A stretch of DNA of 37,632 bases from Cyanobacteriota bacterium (GTDB lineage: Bacteria > Cyanobacteriota > Cyanobacteriia > Cyanobacteriales > Microcoleaceae), in contig JANYGO010000312.1 of assembly GCA_025362325.1 (NCBI GenBank), forward strand, positions 1 through 37,632, given 5' to 3'. Below are positions 1 to 6,947 of the stretch, piece by piece. The notes beneath the pieces are model-generated. The model did no database searches. It saw nothing but the letters and a program-made list of their open reading frames with translations, and was not told where the DNA came from. Numbering within the stretch: the first letter of the stretch is position 1; each line of letters begins with the position of its first letter. Made by a program: the position numbers and the translations under genes.

Positions 1-80
1 AATGTCAGCCAAAGTTCATGTCTAATACCTCTCGGATGTCTATGATCGGGAACTGCTTTTATTGCTTCAATTAAATTCAT
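1..80 (-). CDS. ISAs1-like transposase, N-terminal fragment cut by window edge
   Basis: Read on the minus strand from ATG at 80, the 26 visible codons begin MNLIEAIKAVPDHRHPRG and continue to HELWLT. The pattern 'L.EA.K.VPD.R..RG.RH.LW' is the N-terminal signature of the DDE_Tnp_1-associated domain in ISAs1/H-repeat transposases. The rest of the gene lies outside the window, so completeness and the catalytic DDE residues cannot be judged. It marks an insertion sequence at the left border. No terminal inverted repeat is recognisable in the 40-100 bases upstream of the start. Confidence 0.7.
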   Translation of the reverse strand, partial: MNLIEAIKAVPDHRHPRGIRHELWLT

Positions 81-260
81 TGCTGATTCATTCCATAATT
101 ATAGTCTACCCGGACGGGACCGACTTGATTAGCTCTTCTATCATACATTCCCCCGCTGACAATTAATCCACCCTGCTACAACCAGGGGGGTTAGGGGGGC
201 TCTCTCTTAGTAAAAGTAGAATGCGTCGCGATCAACAATTTCTTGCATTCAATTATCTAA

Positions 261-316
261 GGTGCGTCGCTATGAGATTGTCGCTCTTTGTTCGGGATTT
301 TTGAGGGCGACGCACC
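261..316. repeat. Stem-loop repeat with GGTGCGTCGC arms
   Basis: Perfect 10-base inverted arms, GGTGCGTCGC at 261-270 and GCGACGCACC at 307-316, enclose a 36-base loop. It lies in the gene-poor stretch 81-352 between the transposase and the next gene's 3' end. It looks like a small non-autonomous intergenic repeat. A terminator role for the minus-strand gene ending at 353 is possible. Nothing else was recognised in 81-352. Confidence 0.5.
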
Positions 317-352
317 CTACGAATAATGTTGCAAGAGTTTTGAAAATTGGTA

Positions 353-820
353 TTAGTTCAATTCCGGTTTTTTGGGTTGGTTCAATTCCCGACATTTACT
401 GGCCGCCAAATCGTAAGCATTTTGGTAATCGCTCCCGCCTAACATCAAATCGCCGTAATATTCATAAGGTTGATTCCCATAAACCGGCAGCGGATCATCT
501 TCGGGATAATCTTCTTTTGACTCATCTAGAATTGCTTTGAGTTTCTTCACGCTCAATCGCTGCACGGGGAAGTAATGAATGTCTCCAGCACTTTGACCGA
601 GATGGGGAAAAGTTGGGTCAACAATTCGATCGCCGAGTTCAATCCAGCTATACTCAATGGGTTTATAGGGCGCTCCCGGTGCAGCTAAAAATCCTTGGAC
701 GTAGATTGCGCCTTCGGTGGTTAATGCTGCTTTACAAGCGTTGTCAAAGCAGTTTTTAGAGTTGCTTTTGAGGCGAGTCGCGATTTCAATAGAAAGTGTC
801 TCATCTAAGAGTTCGGTCAT
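353..820 (-). CDS. Hypothetical protein, possible papain/transglutaminase-like fold
   Basis: 155 residues, no signal peptide or membrane segment. The order of conserved-looking elements is an N-terminal Cys in 'NCFDNACKAAL' (about residue 24-30), then 'YVQGFLAAPG', then 'EYSWIELGDRIVDPTFPH'. This Cys / aromatic-Trp-hydrophobic / Asp-Pro-Thr order matches a loosely defined bacterial family in which Cys, His and Asp form a papain- or transglutaminase-type triad. Here the expected His of the 'HAW' motif is Tyr-Ser-Trp, so a catalytic role is doubtful. The C-terminus is acidic and ends in a Lys/Pro-rich tail. It stands alone, with a repeat element on each side. The fold assignment is inference; the reading frame itself is convincing. 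Confidence 0.6.
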   Translation of the reverse strand: MTELLDETLSIEIATRLKSNSKNCFDNACKAALTTEGAIYVQGFLAAPGAPYKPIEYSWIELGDRIVDPTFPHLGQSAGDIHYFPVQRLSVKKLKAILDESKEDYPEDDPLPVYGNQPYEYYGDLMLGGSDYQNAYDLAASKCRELNQPKKPELN

Positions 821-906
821 GATTGCTTCTAGTCGCGTGTGCGATTAGATTATAGCAAGTCACAGCTCCGAACACAAAGAACGATCGTTCTTTGTGTTCC
901 CCTATG

Positions 907-989
907 AATAGAGCCAACACCTTCTCACCCATAAACAATTTGATTCCAATACACTGTCAACTGTCCACTGTCAACTGTCTACTGCTATA
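907..989 (+). repeat. Dispersed ~85-bp element, copy 1
   Basis: Begins AATAGAGCC, continues through an AATTTGATTCC block, and ends in ACTGTCAACTGTCCACTGTC-type 7/10-mer tandems and GCTATA. Two more copies in the same orientation lie at 4296-4384 and 32785-32870. This copy is the most diverged in the middle. It sits between the 5' end of the 353-820 gene and the 3' end of the MAPEG gene. Confidence 0.65.
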
Positions 990-990
990 C

Positions 991-1419
991 CTATGTAGCA
1001 AAGTGGCTAAGAGCTGCACGGATTGCAATGAACCACACCATGAGAGTTGAGAATAGGTAGAGATAGAACCGCAGCAGAATTAGATTGAATGTACAATGAA
1101 CGATGCTGTGCAAGGCGCGAAAGCCAACGAATATCCAAGCGGCATTCACATAAACTGCATCTACCTGTTTCGTGATGAACAGGTATAGCACCAGCGCATA
1201 AAAGAGGACGGGAATCTCGAACAGGTTCTTCAAGTTATCTGATGGATTAGATACGCTTGGTGGCGAGATTTGCGCCAGTGTACCAGGTACTGCCAGATCC
1301 TTCTGGCTGAGCTTTGTATTGGTGATGAAACTGATACGGCGGATGTACAGATACACCCAAACCACGAGTGTCAGAAACACCATGGCAAAGAAGGGACTGA
1401 AGATTGCATTTTGCATCAT
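991..1419 (-). CDS. MAPEG family membrane protein (first of two)
   Basis: 142 residues with four hydrophobic segments (about 5-27, 65-83, 88-108, 114-138). The motif 'DNLKNLFEIPVLFYAL' in the second helix matches the MAPEG family (membrane-associated proteins in eicosanoid and glutathione metabolism), specifically the bacterial branch with 'N.FE.P.LFY'. Family members are trimeric integral membrane proteins, many with glutathione transferase or peroxidase activity; the substrate here is unknown. The start codon follows directly on the TAA stop of the upstream gene (stop 1420-1422, ATG 1417-1419), so the pair is almost certainly one transcript and translationally coupled. A second, sequence-distinct MAPEG gene lies at 35448-35858. 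Confidence 0.85.
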   Translation of the reverse strand: MMQNAIFSPFFAMVFLTLVVWVYLYIRRISFITNTKLSQKDLAVPGTLAQISPPSVSNPSDNLKNLFEIPVLFYALVLYLFITKQVDAVYVNAAWIFVGFRALHSIVHCTFNLILLRFYLYLFSTLMVWFIAIRAALSHFAT

Positions 1420-1857
1420 TTATACCTTTTCAACTCGATCGTTCTGAAGATTGGCGGGCGAAAAAATCCGCCCTACGCTATGTACAAGGCTTGAAGAAAC
1501 AAAGAGTAACGTAAATCCAATCAGAGGATGGAGTACCTCTAAGTGAAAAGGACTCTTGAGATGAATGGTAGAAAATTGTAGTCCCAGCAGCACCGGTAGA
1601 CTTGCGGTGAGACGCTGTATTTGGGGTGAGAATTGAGCGATGAGCGACCATCCCAGTAATAATAATGAGAGCCCGCTATATCCTCGGACTAGCCAAATAT
1701 GAATATCCCACCATGCAGGATTGACAAAGTAAGCTACTCCCACCGTTAACAATTGAGCAATCAAGCAGAGGTTAAAGACGACTGAAGTCGCATAAAAGCC
1801 GATCTGCATCGAACGCATGGGAGCGCGATCGCGATCGAGTTCCGAATTGATGGTCAT
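1420..1857 (-). CDS. Small four-helix membrane protein (DUF6220-like)
   Basis: 145 residues with four predicted membrane helices (about 20-45, 57-77, 85-103, 110-128) and short charged ends. The helix pattern with 'HPLIGFTLL' in the last third resembles the DUF6220 group of small integral membrane proteins. No catalytic motif is visible. It is first in a two-gene operon with the MAPEG protein: its stop and the MAPEG start are contiguous. The operon is divergent from the LuxR-type gene at 1948, which is the obvious candidate regulator. A partner or modulator role for the MAPEG enzyme is inference from linkage only. Confidence 0.6.
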   Translation of the reverse strand: MTINSELDRDRAPMRSMQIGFYATSVVFNLCLIAQLLTVGVAYFVNPAWWDIHIWLVRGYSGLSLLLLGWSLIAQFSPQIQRLTASLPVLLGLQFSTIHLKSPFHLEVLHPLIGFTLLFVSSSLVHSVGRIFSPANLQNDRVEKV

Positions 1858-1947
1858 GTGAAGTTATTTTTGATATTTCTGATAATATAAGCTGAGTAAT
1901 TCAGCAATCATAGACCCCGATCGGGTACACTTTTCGCCCTCACGACC
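1858..1947. promoter_or_regulatory. Divergent promoter region with two dyads
   Basis: The 90 bases between the divergent membrane-protein operon and the LuxR gene hold the dyad GCTGA-GTAAT-TCAGC (1891-1905), the palindrome CCCGATCGGG (1916-1925), and an A+T-rich GATAATATAA stretch that could serve as a -10 box. Dyads between a regulator and a divergent operon are the expected place for autoregulatory operators. Binding by the LuxR protein is inference. Confidence 0.4.
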
Positions 1948-2691
1948 ATGACAAATTCTTTACAGCATTTATTTGAAGTAATTAATCAGGTCAAGGATGA
2001 ACAAGACCTGCGATCGCAAGTCGTGCCGAAAATCGGTGAGTATTTTGCAGCTAAGCGATGCGGAGTCTTTTTCTTTGACCAATTGCCTTTGTTAGATAAA
2101 AATTTTCATAAAACACTGCAAATTGCACTATCAATCGAACATAATCCTATTGCACGTTATCTAGTGGAGCGCCATGCTCCCGTCCACGAAGCACTGGTAG
2201 CATCACCCAAGGTTTGGACGATGATTTGTCCTCGCGCCGATCATTGGCACGTGATGGCGGGGCCGATTGTAAGCTGCGGTAAATTAGTGGGTGTATTGGG
2301 CTGCACTCGCGAACAATCAATGTCTGCTTTTGATGCACAAAATTTAGCTGATTTGAGTGGAATCTGTTTGGATTTGTCTGTCTGGGCTGCAACAGTACGC
2401 GCGGCGAAGCTATCCCGTAGGGAATGGCCATACCAGCCTTTCAAAAGCGATCGCTTAACGCCTCGTGAATTGCAAATTGCCGAGTTGGTGGCTTTGGGAC
2501 TAACCAACGCAGAAATTGGGACGGAACTTTGGATTACTGAGAATTCTGTGAAGCAAGCTCTGAAGCGAATGTTCCGTAAGCTTGAGGTTTCATCTCGCGC
2601 GCAGATGGTTGCACAACTTTCTGCTACAAAATACCATTTGCCAAGTCTAAAACAGTCTCTATCTGATTTGGTTCTGAACGCTGACCAATAA
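1948..2691 (+). CDS. LuxR-type transcriptional regulator with GAF-like sensor
   Basis: 247 residues. Residues about 1-145 look like a GAF-type sensory domain ('AAKRCGVFFFDQ', 'GKLVGVLGCTREQ'). Residues about 168-225 are a clear LuxR/GerE helix-turn-helix: 'LTPRELQIAELVALGLTNAE' followed by 'SVKQALKRMFRKLEVSSRAQ'. The linker is partly encoded by a dispersed repeat (2395-2428) that adds 'VRAAKLSRREW' in frame, exactly between the two domains. The ATG at 1948 follows CTCACGACC and lacks a good Shine-Dalgarno sequence. The gene is divergent from the DUF6220-like/MAPEG operon, which it probably controls. The ligand cannot be read from the sequence. Confidence 0.85.
   Translation: MTNSLQHLFEVINQVKDEQDLRSQVVPKIGEYFAAKRCGVFFFDQLPLLDKNFHKTLQIALSIEHNPIARYLVERHAPVHEALVASPKVWTMICPRADHWHVMAGPIVSCGKLVGVLGCTREQSMSAFDAQNLADLSGICLDLSVWAATVRAAKLSRREWPYQPFKSDRLTPRELQIAELVALGLTNAEIGTELWITENSVKQALKRMFRKLEVSSRAQMVAQLSATKYHLPSLKQSLSDLVLNADQ
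2395..2428 (+). repeat. 34-bp small dispersed repeat inside the LuxR gene
   Basis: It contains GCGAAGCTATCCCGTAGGGA. The same 34-mer with two mismatches occurs at 20107-20140 inside an unrelated oxidoreductase gene. Codons start exactly at 2395, so this copy reads VRAAKLSRREW. It resembles the small dispersed repeats known from filamentous cyanobacteria. Confidence 0.8.
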
Positions 2692-2800
2692 CCTTTTGCT
2701 TGCGCCTTCACCGATTAACCAGCCCTCTTGCAGTATAGTATAATATTATGTCCGGTCAATTACCTGCAATCACAGCGGTGAACCAAGCGGACACGATATC

Positions 2801-2896
2801 ATGTCTAGTTATGAATTATCGCAGTTTTTGCGCGATCGCCCAAAGGAGGAGCAAATCAACTCAATGTTATCGGCAGGTTTGTCAAGCACGGGCTGA
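2801..2896 (+). CDS. Possible 31-residue ORF or gene remnant
   Basis: ATG at 2801 opens 31 codons (starts MSSYELSQFLRDRPKEEQ) ending in TGA at 2894-2896. The composition is protein-like, but there is no strong ribosome binding site and I recognise no family. It may be the start of a decayed gene. It lies in the 310-base gap 2692-3001, which otherwise holds a TATAAT-like stretch near 2738 and a 16-base sequence (2749-2764) found inverted at 32724-32739. Confidence 0.25.
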   Translation: MSSYELSQFLRDRPKEEQINSMLSAGLSSTG

Positions 2897-3001
2897 ATTT
2901 TAACCGCAATTCACCCCATTACCTGCAACAAAACAATCCCAAGAACAGCCACCAAATCCTGATGCTAAGCTTAGCACTTATCCACACTACAGACATACTG
3001 A

Positions 3002-4117
3002 ATGAAAAGCGCGATCGCCAAGTCGGATTTTGTGCTAGCTCCTTATATGAAGAGCAACAACTTCCAAGCTACTTGTCAAATACTCAATACCGTCATTCCT
3101 TATACATTTTTATGGTTTTTAGCATTTAAAACTGCTGCCATTTCTGTATGGCTTCTGCCGCCGATCCTGGTGTTAATGACACTATTTTCAGGACGCTGTT
3201 TCTCGTTGATGCACGATTGCGGACACTATTCTCTGTTTAGTTCCAAAAAAGTCAATCGCACCGTGGGTTTTCTGCTAGGCATCATCAATGCAATTCCTCA
3301 GTACCCCTGGTCTAGGGGACACGCTTACCATCACAAACATAATGGTAATTGGGATATGTACCGCGGCCCTTCGGCGTTGATTTCTACAGAAAAATTTGCG
3401 GCGCTAAGTCCATTAAATCAAAAGATATATCAGTTGCTGAGACACCCCTTGATGCTGTTTCCCGGTGGTTTTTTCTACCTGATTATCAAGCCAAGACTCG
3501 CACTGGTATTGGGGATTGTTGGTTTTATTCAACATATTTTCACTTGTCTAAATCAAGATTCTGGTAGGGGTTTATCTAGAATAATTGCTTCTTACAAATC
3601 CAAACATTGGTATACGAAGGCTGAGTTTTGGGATTTACTATTCAACAATATTTGTGTGGTTGGTAGCTGGATTTATCTGGGTAACTTACTTGGGTTTGGG
3701 TTTTTCTGGAGTGTTTACTCAATTGTGATGACTTGTTCGGCGGCGATATTTATCTGTATCTTCTTTGTGCAGCATAACTTTGAGGGTTCCTACGCTCACA
3801 AAACAGAGGGCTGGGACTATCTGCTTGGCGCCGTAGAAGGCAGCAGTTATCTAAAATTACCAACTATTCTCAATTGGTTTTCGGCAGATATTGGTTGTCA
3901 CAATATTCATCATCTTTCTGAGCGAATACCCAACTACAATCTTCAGGCTTGTCATCAGGCTAACATTCACTTGTTTGCTAATTCAAAAGTCCTGACGCTT
4001 GGCGAAATTGCTGACTGTTTTAAGTTCATTCTTTGGGATGCTGCTTCAGATAGTTTACAATCAATTGAATCATTTCAAGAACAAGCAGAAATTAAATTCA
4101 GCAGTGTAGCCAATTAA
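3002..4117 (+). CDS. Membrane fatty acid desaturase family protein
   Basis: 371 residues. All three histidine clusters of membrane-bound di-iron desaturases/hydroxylases are present: HDCGH at 71-75, HAYHH at 107-111 and HNIHH at 300-304. Hydrophobic segments lie before box 1 (about 30-63), around 85-100, at 152-176 and at 225-255. These enzymes use O2 and electrons from ferredoxin in cyanobacteria to oxidise lipid acyl chains or related substrates in the membrane. Position selectivity (delta-9, -12, -15) or a carotenoid substrate cannot be assigned from motifs alone. The start at 3002 has no clear Shine-Dalgarno sequence. The stop is followed at once by the palindrome GGAGGCAGAGCCTCC (4118-4132), a likely terminator or repeat. 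Confidence 0.85.
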   Translation: MKSAIAKSDFVLAPYMKSNNFQATCQILNTVIPYTFLWFLAFKTAAISVWLLPPILVLMTLFSGRCFSLMHDCGHYSLFSSKKVNRTVGFLLGIINAIPQYPWSRGHAYHHKHNGNWDMYRGPSALISTEKFAALSPLNQKIYQLLRHPLMLFPGGFFYLIIKPRLALVLGIVGFIQHIFTCLNQDSGRGLSRIIASYKSKHWYTKAEFWDLLFNNICVVGSWIYLGNLLGFGFFWSVYSIVMTCSAAIFICIFFVQHNFEGSYAHKTEGWDYLLGAVEGSSYLKLPTILNWFSADIGCHNIHHLSERIPNYNLQACHQANIHLFANSKVLTLGEIADCFKFILWDAASDSLQSIESFQEQAEIKFSSVAN

Positions 4118-4295
4118 GGAGGCAGAGCCTCCAGATATTCGTTACCAGGCAGGAGCCTAGTAACGAGTAAATTTAAACCGTACTGGTTCCAAGGCTCTGC
4201 CTGGGAAAACACATTCAGAGGCTCTGCCTCGGCTGAAAAAAAGGAGGCTCTTCCTCGGGATCTGCGTTACCAGGCTCCTGCCTGGTAACGAGTAA
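4118..4295. repeat. Cluster of palindromic repeats
   Basis: Three palindromic units lie side by side: GGAGGCAGAGCCTCC (4118-4132) directly after the desaturase stop; a CGTTACCAGGCAGGAGCC...GTAACGAG unit (4140-4166); and a nearly perfect inverted unit running from CGTTACCAGGC to GCCTGGTAACG (4265-4290). Between them are two GGCTCTGCCT copies. The stretch 4118-4410 holds only these repeats plus the third-type element at 4296-4384, and no gene. Confidence 0.7.
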
Positions 4296-4384
4296 AATAG
4301 AGCCGAAACCCGTCAAGCATAAATGGTTTGATTCCCCTACTATGCAACTGTCAACTGTCCCCTGTCAACTGTCCACTGCTATAT
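4296..4384 (+). repeat. Dispersed ~85-bp element, copy 2
   Basis: Same architecture and orientation as 907-989 and 32785-32870: AATAGAGCC, a TTTGATTCCC block, TATGCAACTGTC, then ACTGTC-type tandems ending GCTATA. It ends 26 bases before the start of the methyltransferase gene at 4411, so it forms most of that gene's upstream region. Confidence 0.7.
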
Positions 4385-4410
4385 ATTCTGCTCTTGAGAG
4401 AAGGTGAAAA

Positions 4411-5412
4411 ATGAATTTATTTGTTGTACTTGGAGTGGTGTTTGCACTACTGGCGATCGCCCTTCTGATCTATTTAACCACGGCTCGCCCTTATCAATCA
4501 TCCGATTCTGTGGCCAATTCCTACGACGAATGGACGGAAGACGGGATTCTGGAATTTTATTGGGGCGAACATATCCACTTAGGCCATTACGGTACGCCGC
4601 CACAACGGAAAGATTTCCTCACAGCCAAATCCGATTTTGTGCATGAAATGGTGCGTTGGGGAGGCTTAGATCAATTACCTGCTGGTACTACTGTTCTAGA
4701 TGTGGGCTGTGGAATTGGTGGTAGCAGCCGGATTCTGGCGCAGGATTATAAGTTTGCAGTCACTGGAATTACTATCAGCCCGCAACAAGTTAAACGCGCT
4801 CAAGAATTAACTCCCCCAGAACTTGATTTGCAGTTTCGGGTGGATGATGCTATGGCACTTTCGTTTCCAGATGCGAGTTTTGATGTGGTTTGGTCGATCG
4901 AAGCTGGGCCACATATGCCAGATAAAGCCGTGTTTGCGAAAGAGTTGATGAGAGTCGTCAAGCCTGGTGGTGTGCTGGTTGTAGCTGACTGGAATCAAAG
5001 GGACGATCGCAAAATCTCGCTCAATTTCTGGGAGAAACCCGTAATGAAACAACTGCTGGATCAATGGTCGCATCCGGCTTTTTCAAGCATCGAGGGCTTT
5101 TCAGAACTTTTAGAAGCAACGGGGTTTGTGGAGGGCGCTGTAACCACCGCAGATTGGACGAAAGAAACGCTTCCTTCATGGATAGATTCTATCTGGCAAG
5201 GTATAGCTAGACCGGCCGGATTAGTACGTTTTGGTGTATCGGGTTTCATCAAGTCTCTGCGAGAAGTACCGACACTTTTACTAATGCGGTTAGCATTTGG
5301 TGCGGGGCTTTGTCGCTTTGGAATGTTCCGCGCAATCCGAGCAAATTCGGTAGAGAGAAGTCTGGCGGTTGAAACCGCGTCTAGACAGGCAAAACCCGCC
5401 TCCGCGGGTTGA
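4411..5412 (+). CDS. 2-methyl-6-phytyl/solanyl-1,4-benzoquinone methyltransferase (MPBQ/MSBQ MT)
   Basis: 333 residues. It closely follows my recollection of Synechocystis Sll0418, the SAM-dependent enzyme that methylates 2-methyl-6-phytylbenzoquinone in tocopherol synthesis and the solanyl analogue in the plastoquinone branch. Visible features are an N-terminal membrane anchor (about 2-23), 'YDEWTEDGILEFYWGEHIHL', SAM motif I 'VLDVGCGIGGSS' (about 95-106), 'WSIEAGPHMPDK', and the C-terminal 'LRFGAGLCRFGMFRAIR'-type block, here 'LAFGAGLCRFGMFRAIR'. The start has an upstream GAGAGAAGG. The family normally ends soon after 'FRA.R'. Here the frame runs into a dispersed repeat at 5364, which encodes the last ~16 residues and the TGA stop. 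Function is well supported by similarity; effects of the tail are unknown. Confidence 0.9.
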   Translation: MNLFVVLGVVFALLAIALLIYLTTARPYQSSDSVANSYDEWTEDGILEFYWGEHIHLGHYGTPPQRKDFLTAKSDFVHEMVRWGGLDQLPAGTTVLDVGCGIGGSSRILAQDYKFAVTGITISPQQVKRAQELTPPELDLQFRVDDAMALSFPDASFDVVWSIEAGPHMPDKAVFAKELMRVVKPGGVLVVADWNQRDDRKISLNFWEKPVMKQLLDQWSHPAFSSIEGFSELLEATGFVEGAVTTADWTKETLPSWIDSIWQGIARPAGLVRFGVSGFIKSLREVPTLLLMRLAFGAGLCRFGMFRAIRANSVERSLAVETASRQAKPASAG

Positions 5413-5632
5413 AGACATTGCAATTAAAATACGTTATTCTTTAGTCGTCCGGCGGTTGAAACCGCGTCTAGACAGGCAAAACCCGCGACTCGACTTCGCT
5501 CGCCGAACACCTCCGCGGGTTGAAGATATTGCAATGAAAATTACGTTATTCTCTTCAGTCCGCGGAGGCGGACTTCCCTTGTGTAGACGCGGTTTCAACC
5601 GCCGTCTTCCCTTATATAGACGCGGTTTCAAA
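5364..5632. repeat. Array of GGCGGTTGAAACCGCG repeats, direct and inverted
   Basis: Direct copies start at 5364 and 5451, each beginning GGCGGTTGAAACCGCGTCTA and continuing through AAAACCCGC to CTCCGCGGGTTGAAG. The second copy carries a 24-base insertion (5487-5510) between those two halves. An inverted copy of the first 20 bases is at 5584-5603, with a partial inverted copy at 5617-5632. Each half is a small hairpin (GCGGTT/AACCGC and AACCCGC/GCGGGTT). The array fills the gap between two methyltransferase genes (5413-5727) and overlaps the 3' end of the first. Confidence 0.8.
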
Positions 5633-5727
5633 CTTACGTCTTATCTTATTTGAATATGAGCTAGATCATAGAAAGATTTGGGATAATTTGGCAAACTGAG
5701 AGTAAGGTTAAATAGGAGGTCAAATCT

Positions 5728-6507
5728 ATGACCAATACTACTCTCAATTTTAAGACTGCACCGGGACATGAAGTCCTAGCGGCGGCTGGCAAGAAAATGC
5801 TGAGGCCGGGGGGAAAAGCTGCTACAGAAATGTTATTTGAATGGGCGGATTTTCAACCGGGCGAGACTGTTTTGGAGTTGGCTGCTAGTTTTGGATATAG
5901 TTCGATCGCCCTTGCAGAGCGTTTTGGCGTTAAAGTAGTGGGTGTTGAGAAGAATCCCGACAGTGTGGCGCGCGCTCGTGCTAATGTTGCAGCAGCGGGT
6001 TTGGGCGATCGAGTGGAAATTGTCGAAGGAGATATTTTTCACTTGGATCGGATTACCCAAGAGTTTGATTGGGTGTTGGCTGAAGCTATCCTGACGATGC
6101 AGTCGCCGTCGGGGAAAGCAAAGATTTTATCAGGAATTGGCGATCGGCTAAAACCAGGTGGTAAGTTTCTTTCTCACGAACTTTTAGCCAGAAACCGAGA
6201 ATCAGAAATTCACAAAGCTTTATCGGAAGTAATTCGGGTTAATTCAACACCTTTGTCTGAGTCTGGCTGGATTGCTGTTTGCCAAAACGCGGGTTTGCAA
6301 GTAGAAAAGTGTCAAACCGGGGCGATGGGACTCCTCAACTTGCAGCGAATGCTTGATGATGAAGGGTTTGTCGGTACTGTGCGGATTTTGTGGAATGTTT
6401 TTAGCCGATCGCAAATTCGCGATCGTATCTTAGCAATGCGTCGAGTTTTCCAGAAGTACCAAGAGGATTTAGGCTACATCATCCTCTGTGCAACTAAACA
6501 ACATTAA
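5728..6507 (+). CDS. Class I SAM-dependent methyltransferase
   Basis: 259 residues. SAM motif I is degenerate, 'VLELAASFGYSSIALAERFG' (about 48-67), with the acidic residue at the end of strand 2 in 'VVGVEKNP' and motif post-I 'VEIVEGDIF'. 'LKPGGKFLSHELL' is the usual strand 5 region. The GxGxG loop is replaced by AxFGYS, seen in some small-molecule methyltransferases. The start has a strong AGGAGG at 5717-5722. It is followed after 13 bases by a cupin gene with its own AAGGAG, so the two are likely co-transcribed. The substrate is unknown; pairing with a cupin suggests small-molecule or metal/stress chemistry, which is only inference. Confidence 0.8.
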   Translation: MTNTTLNFKTAPGHEVLAAAGKKMLRPGGKAATEMLFEWADFQPGETVLELAASFGYSSIALAERFGVKVVGVEKNPDSVARARANVAAAGLGDRVEIVEGDIFHLDRITQEFDWVLAEAILTMQSPSGKAKILSGIGDRLKPGGKFLSHELLARNRESEIHKALSEVIRVNSTPLSESGWIAVCQNAGLQVEKCQTGAMGLLNLQRMLDDEGFVGTVRILWNVFSRSQIRDRILAMRRVFQKYQEDLGYIILCATKQH

Positions 6508-6520
6508 GGAGTCAAAAATT

Positions 6521-6856
6521 ATGACTGCTACTCTTTTACCGCTACAATCTTCAGCAATCCAACTCCGAGATGCAATTGAATATCCCGCCACCGGAGTGCT
6601 GAGCAAAATTTTAGTCAAAGACAATAATTGTCAGCATACTTTACTTTGTCTTGCCGCAGGTTCGGACATTTCTGAACACCATTCAGCCCGGAATGCCACA
6701 ATTAATGTAGTTGAAGGAAAGGGGATTTTGACTCTGGAAGGTAAGGATATAGTTTTGGAACCGGGGGTATTTGTGTTCATGCCCGCTCGCGCTCCCCACG
6801 CTTTGAAGGCTGAAGAAAATTTGGCGTTTATTTTGACATTTTCGGAGGGTAATTAA
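6521..6856 (+). CDS. Cupin-domain protein
   Basis: 111 residues from ATG 6521, chosen because AAGGAG stands at 6507-6512, nine bases upstream; an in-frame ATG at 6488 lies inside the preceding gene and has no such site. A single cupin barrel is clear: 'GSDISEHHSARNATINVVEG' holds motif 1 with the His-His-x(n)-Glu metal ligands, and 'PGVFVFMPARAPHALKA' holds motif 2 with the last His. Such one-domain cupins bind a metal ion and may be enzymes or sensors. It is the second gene of a pair with the methyltransferase and convergent with the Crp-type gene. Confidence 0.85.
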   Translation: MTATLLPLQSSAIQLRDAIEYPATGVLSKILVKDNNCQHTLLCLAAGSDISEHHSARNATINVVEGKGILTLEGKDIVLEPGVFVFMPARAPHALKAEENLAFILTFSEGN

Positions 6857-6880
6857 TACCCTAAATTTTGATGTATGTCA

Positions 6881-6947
6881 AAAGGTTTGTAGTGAGGACT
6901 TTAGTCCGCAAAAAAAGAGAGGACTGAAGTCCTTACTACAAACCTTT
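6881..6947. terminator. Long inverted repeat between convergent genes
   Basis: Arms 6881-6907 and 6921-6947 match at 25 of 27 positions (the mismatches allow wobble) around a 13-base A-rich loop. The right arm overlaps the TAA stop of the Crp-type gene, so it can act as a bidirectional terminator. The length and the internal GGACTTTAGTCC dyad also fit a miniature palindromic repeat; a shorter, decayed relative is at 32581-32610. Confidence 0.65.

Noticed and set aside
2978-2986. TTATCCACA, a consensus DnaA box upstream of the desaturase gene
   Set aside because: A single site without neighbours is expected by chance in a window of this size.
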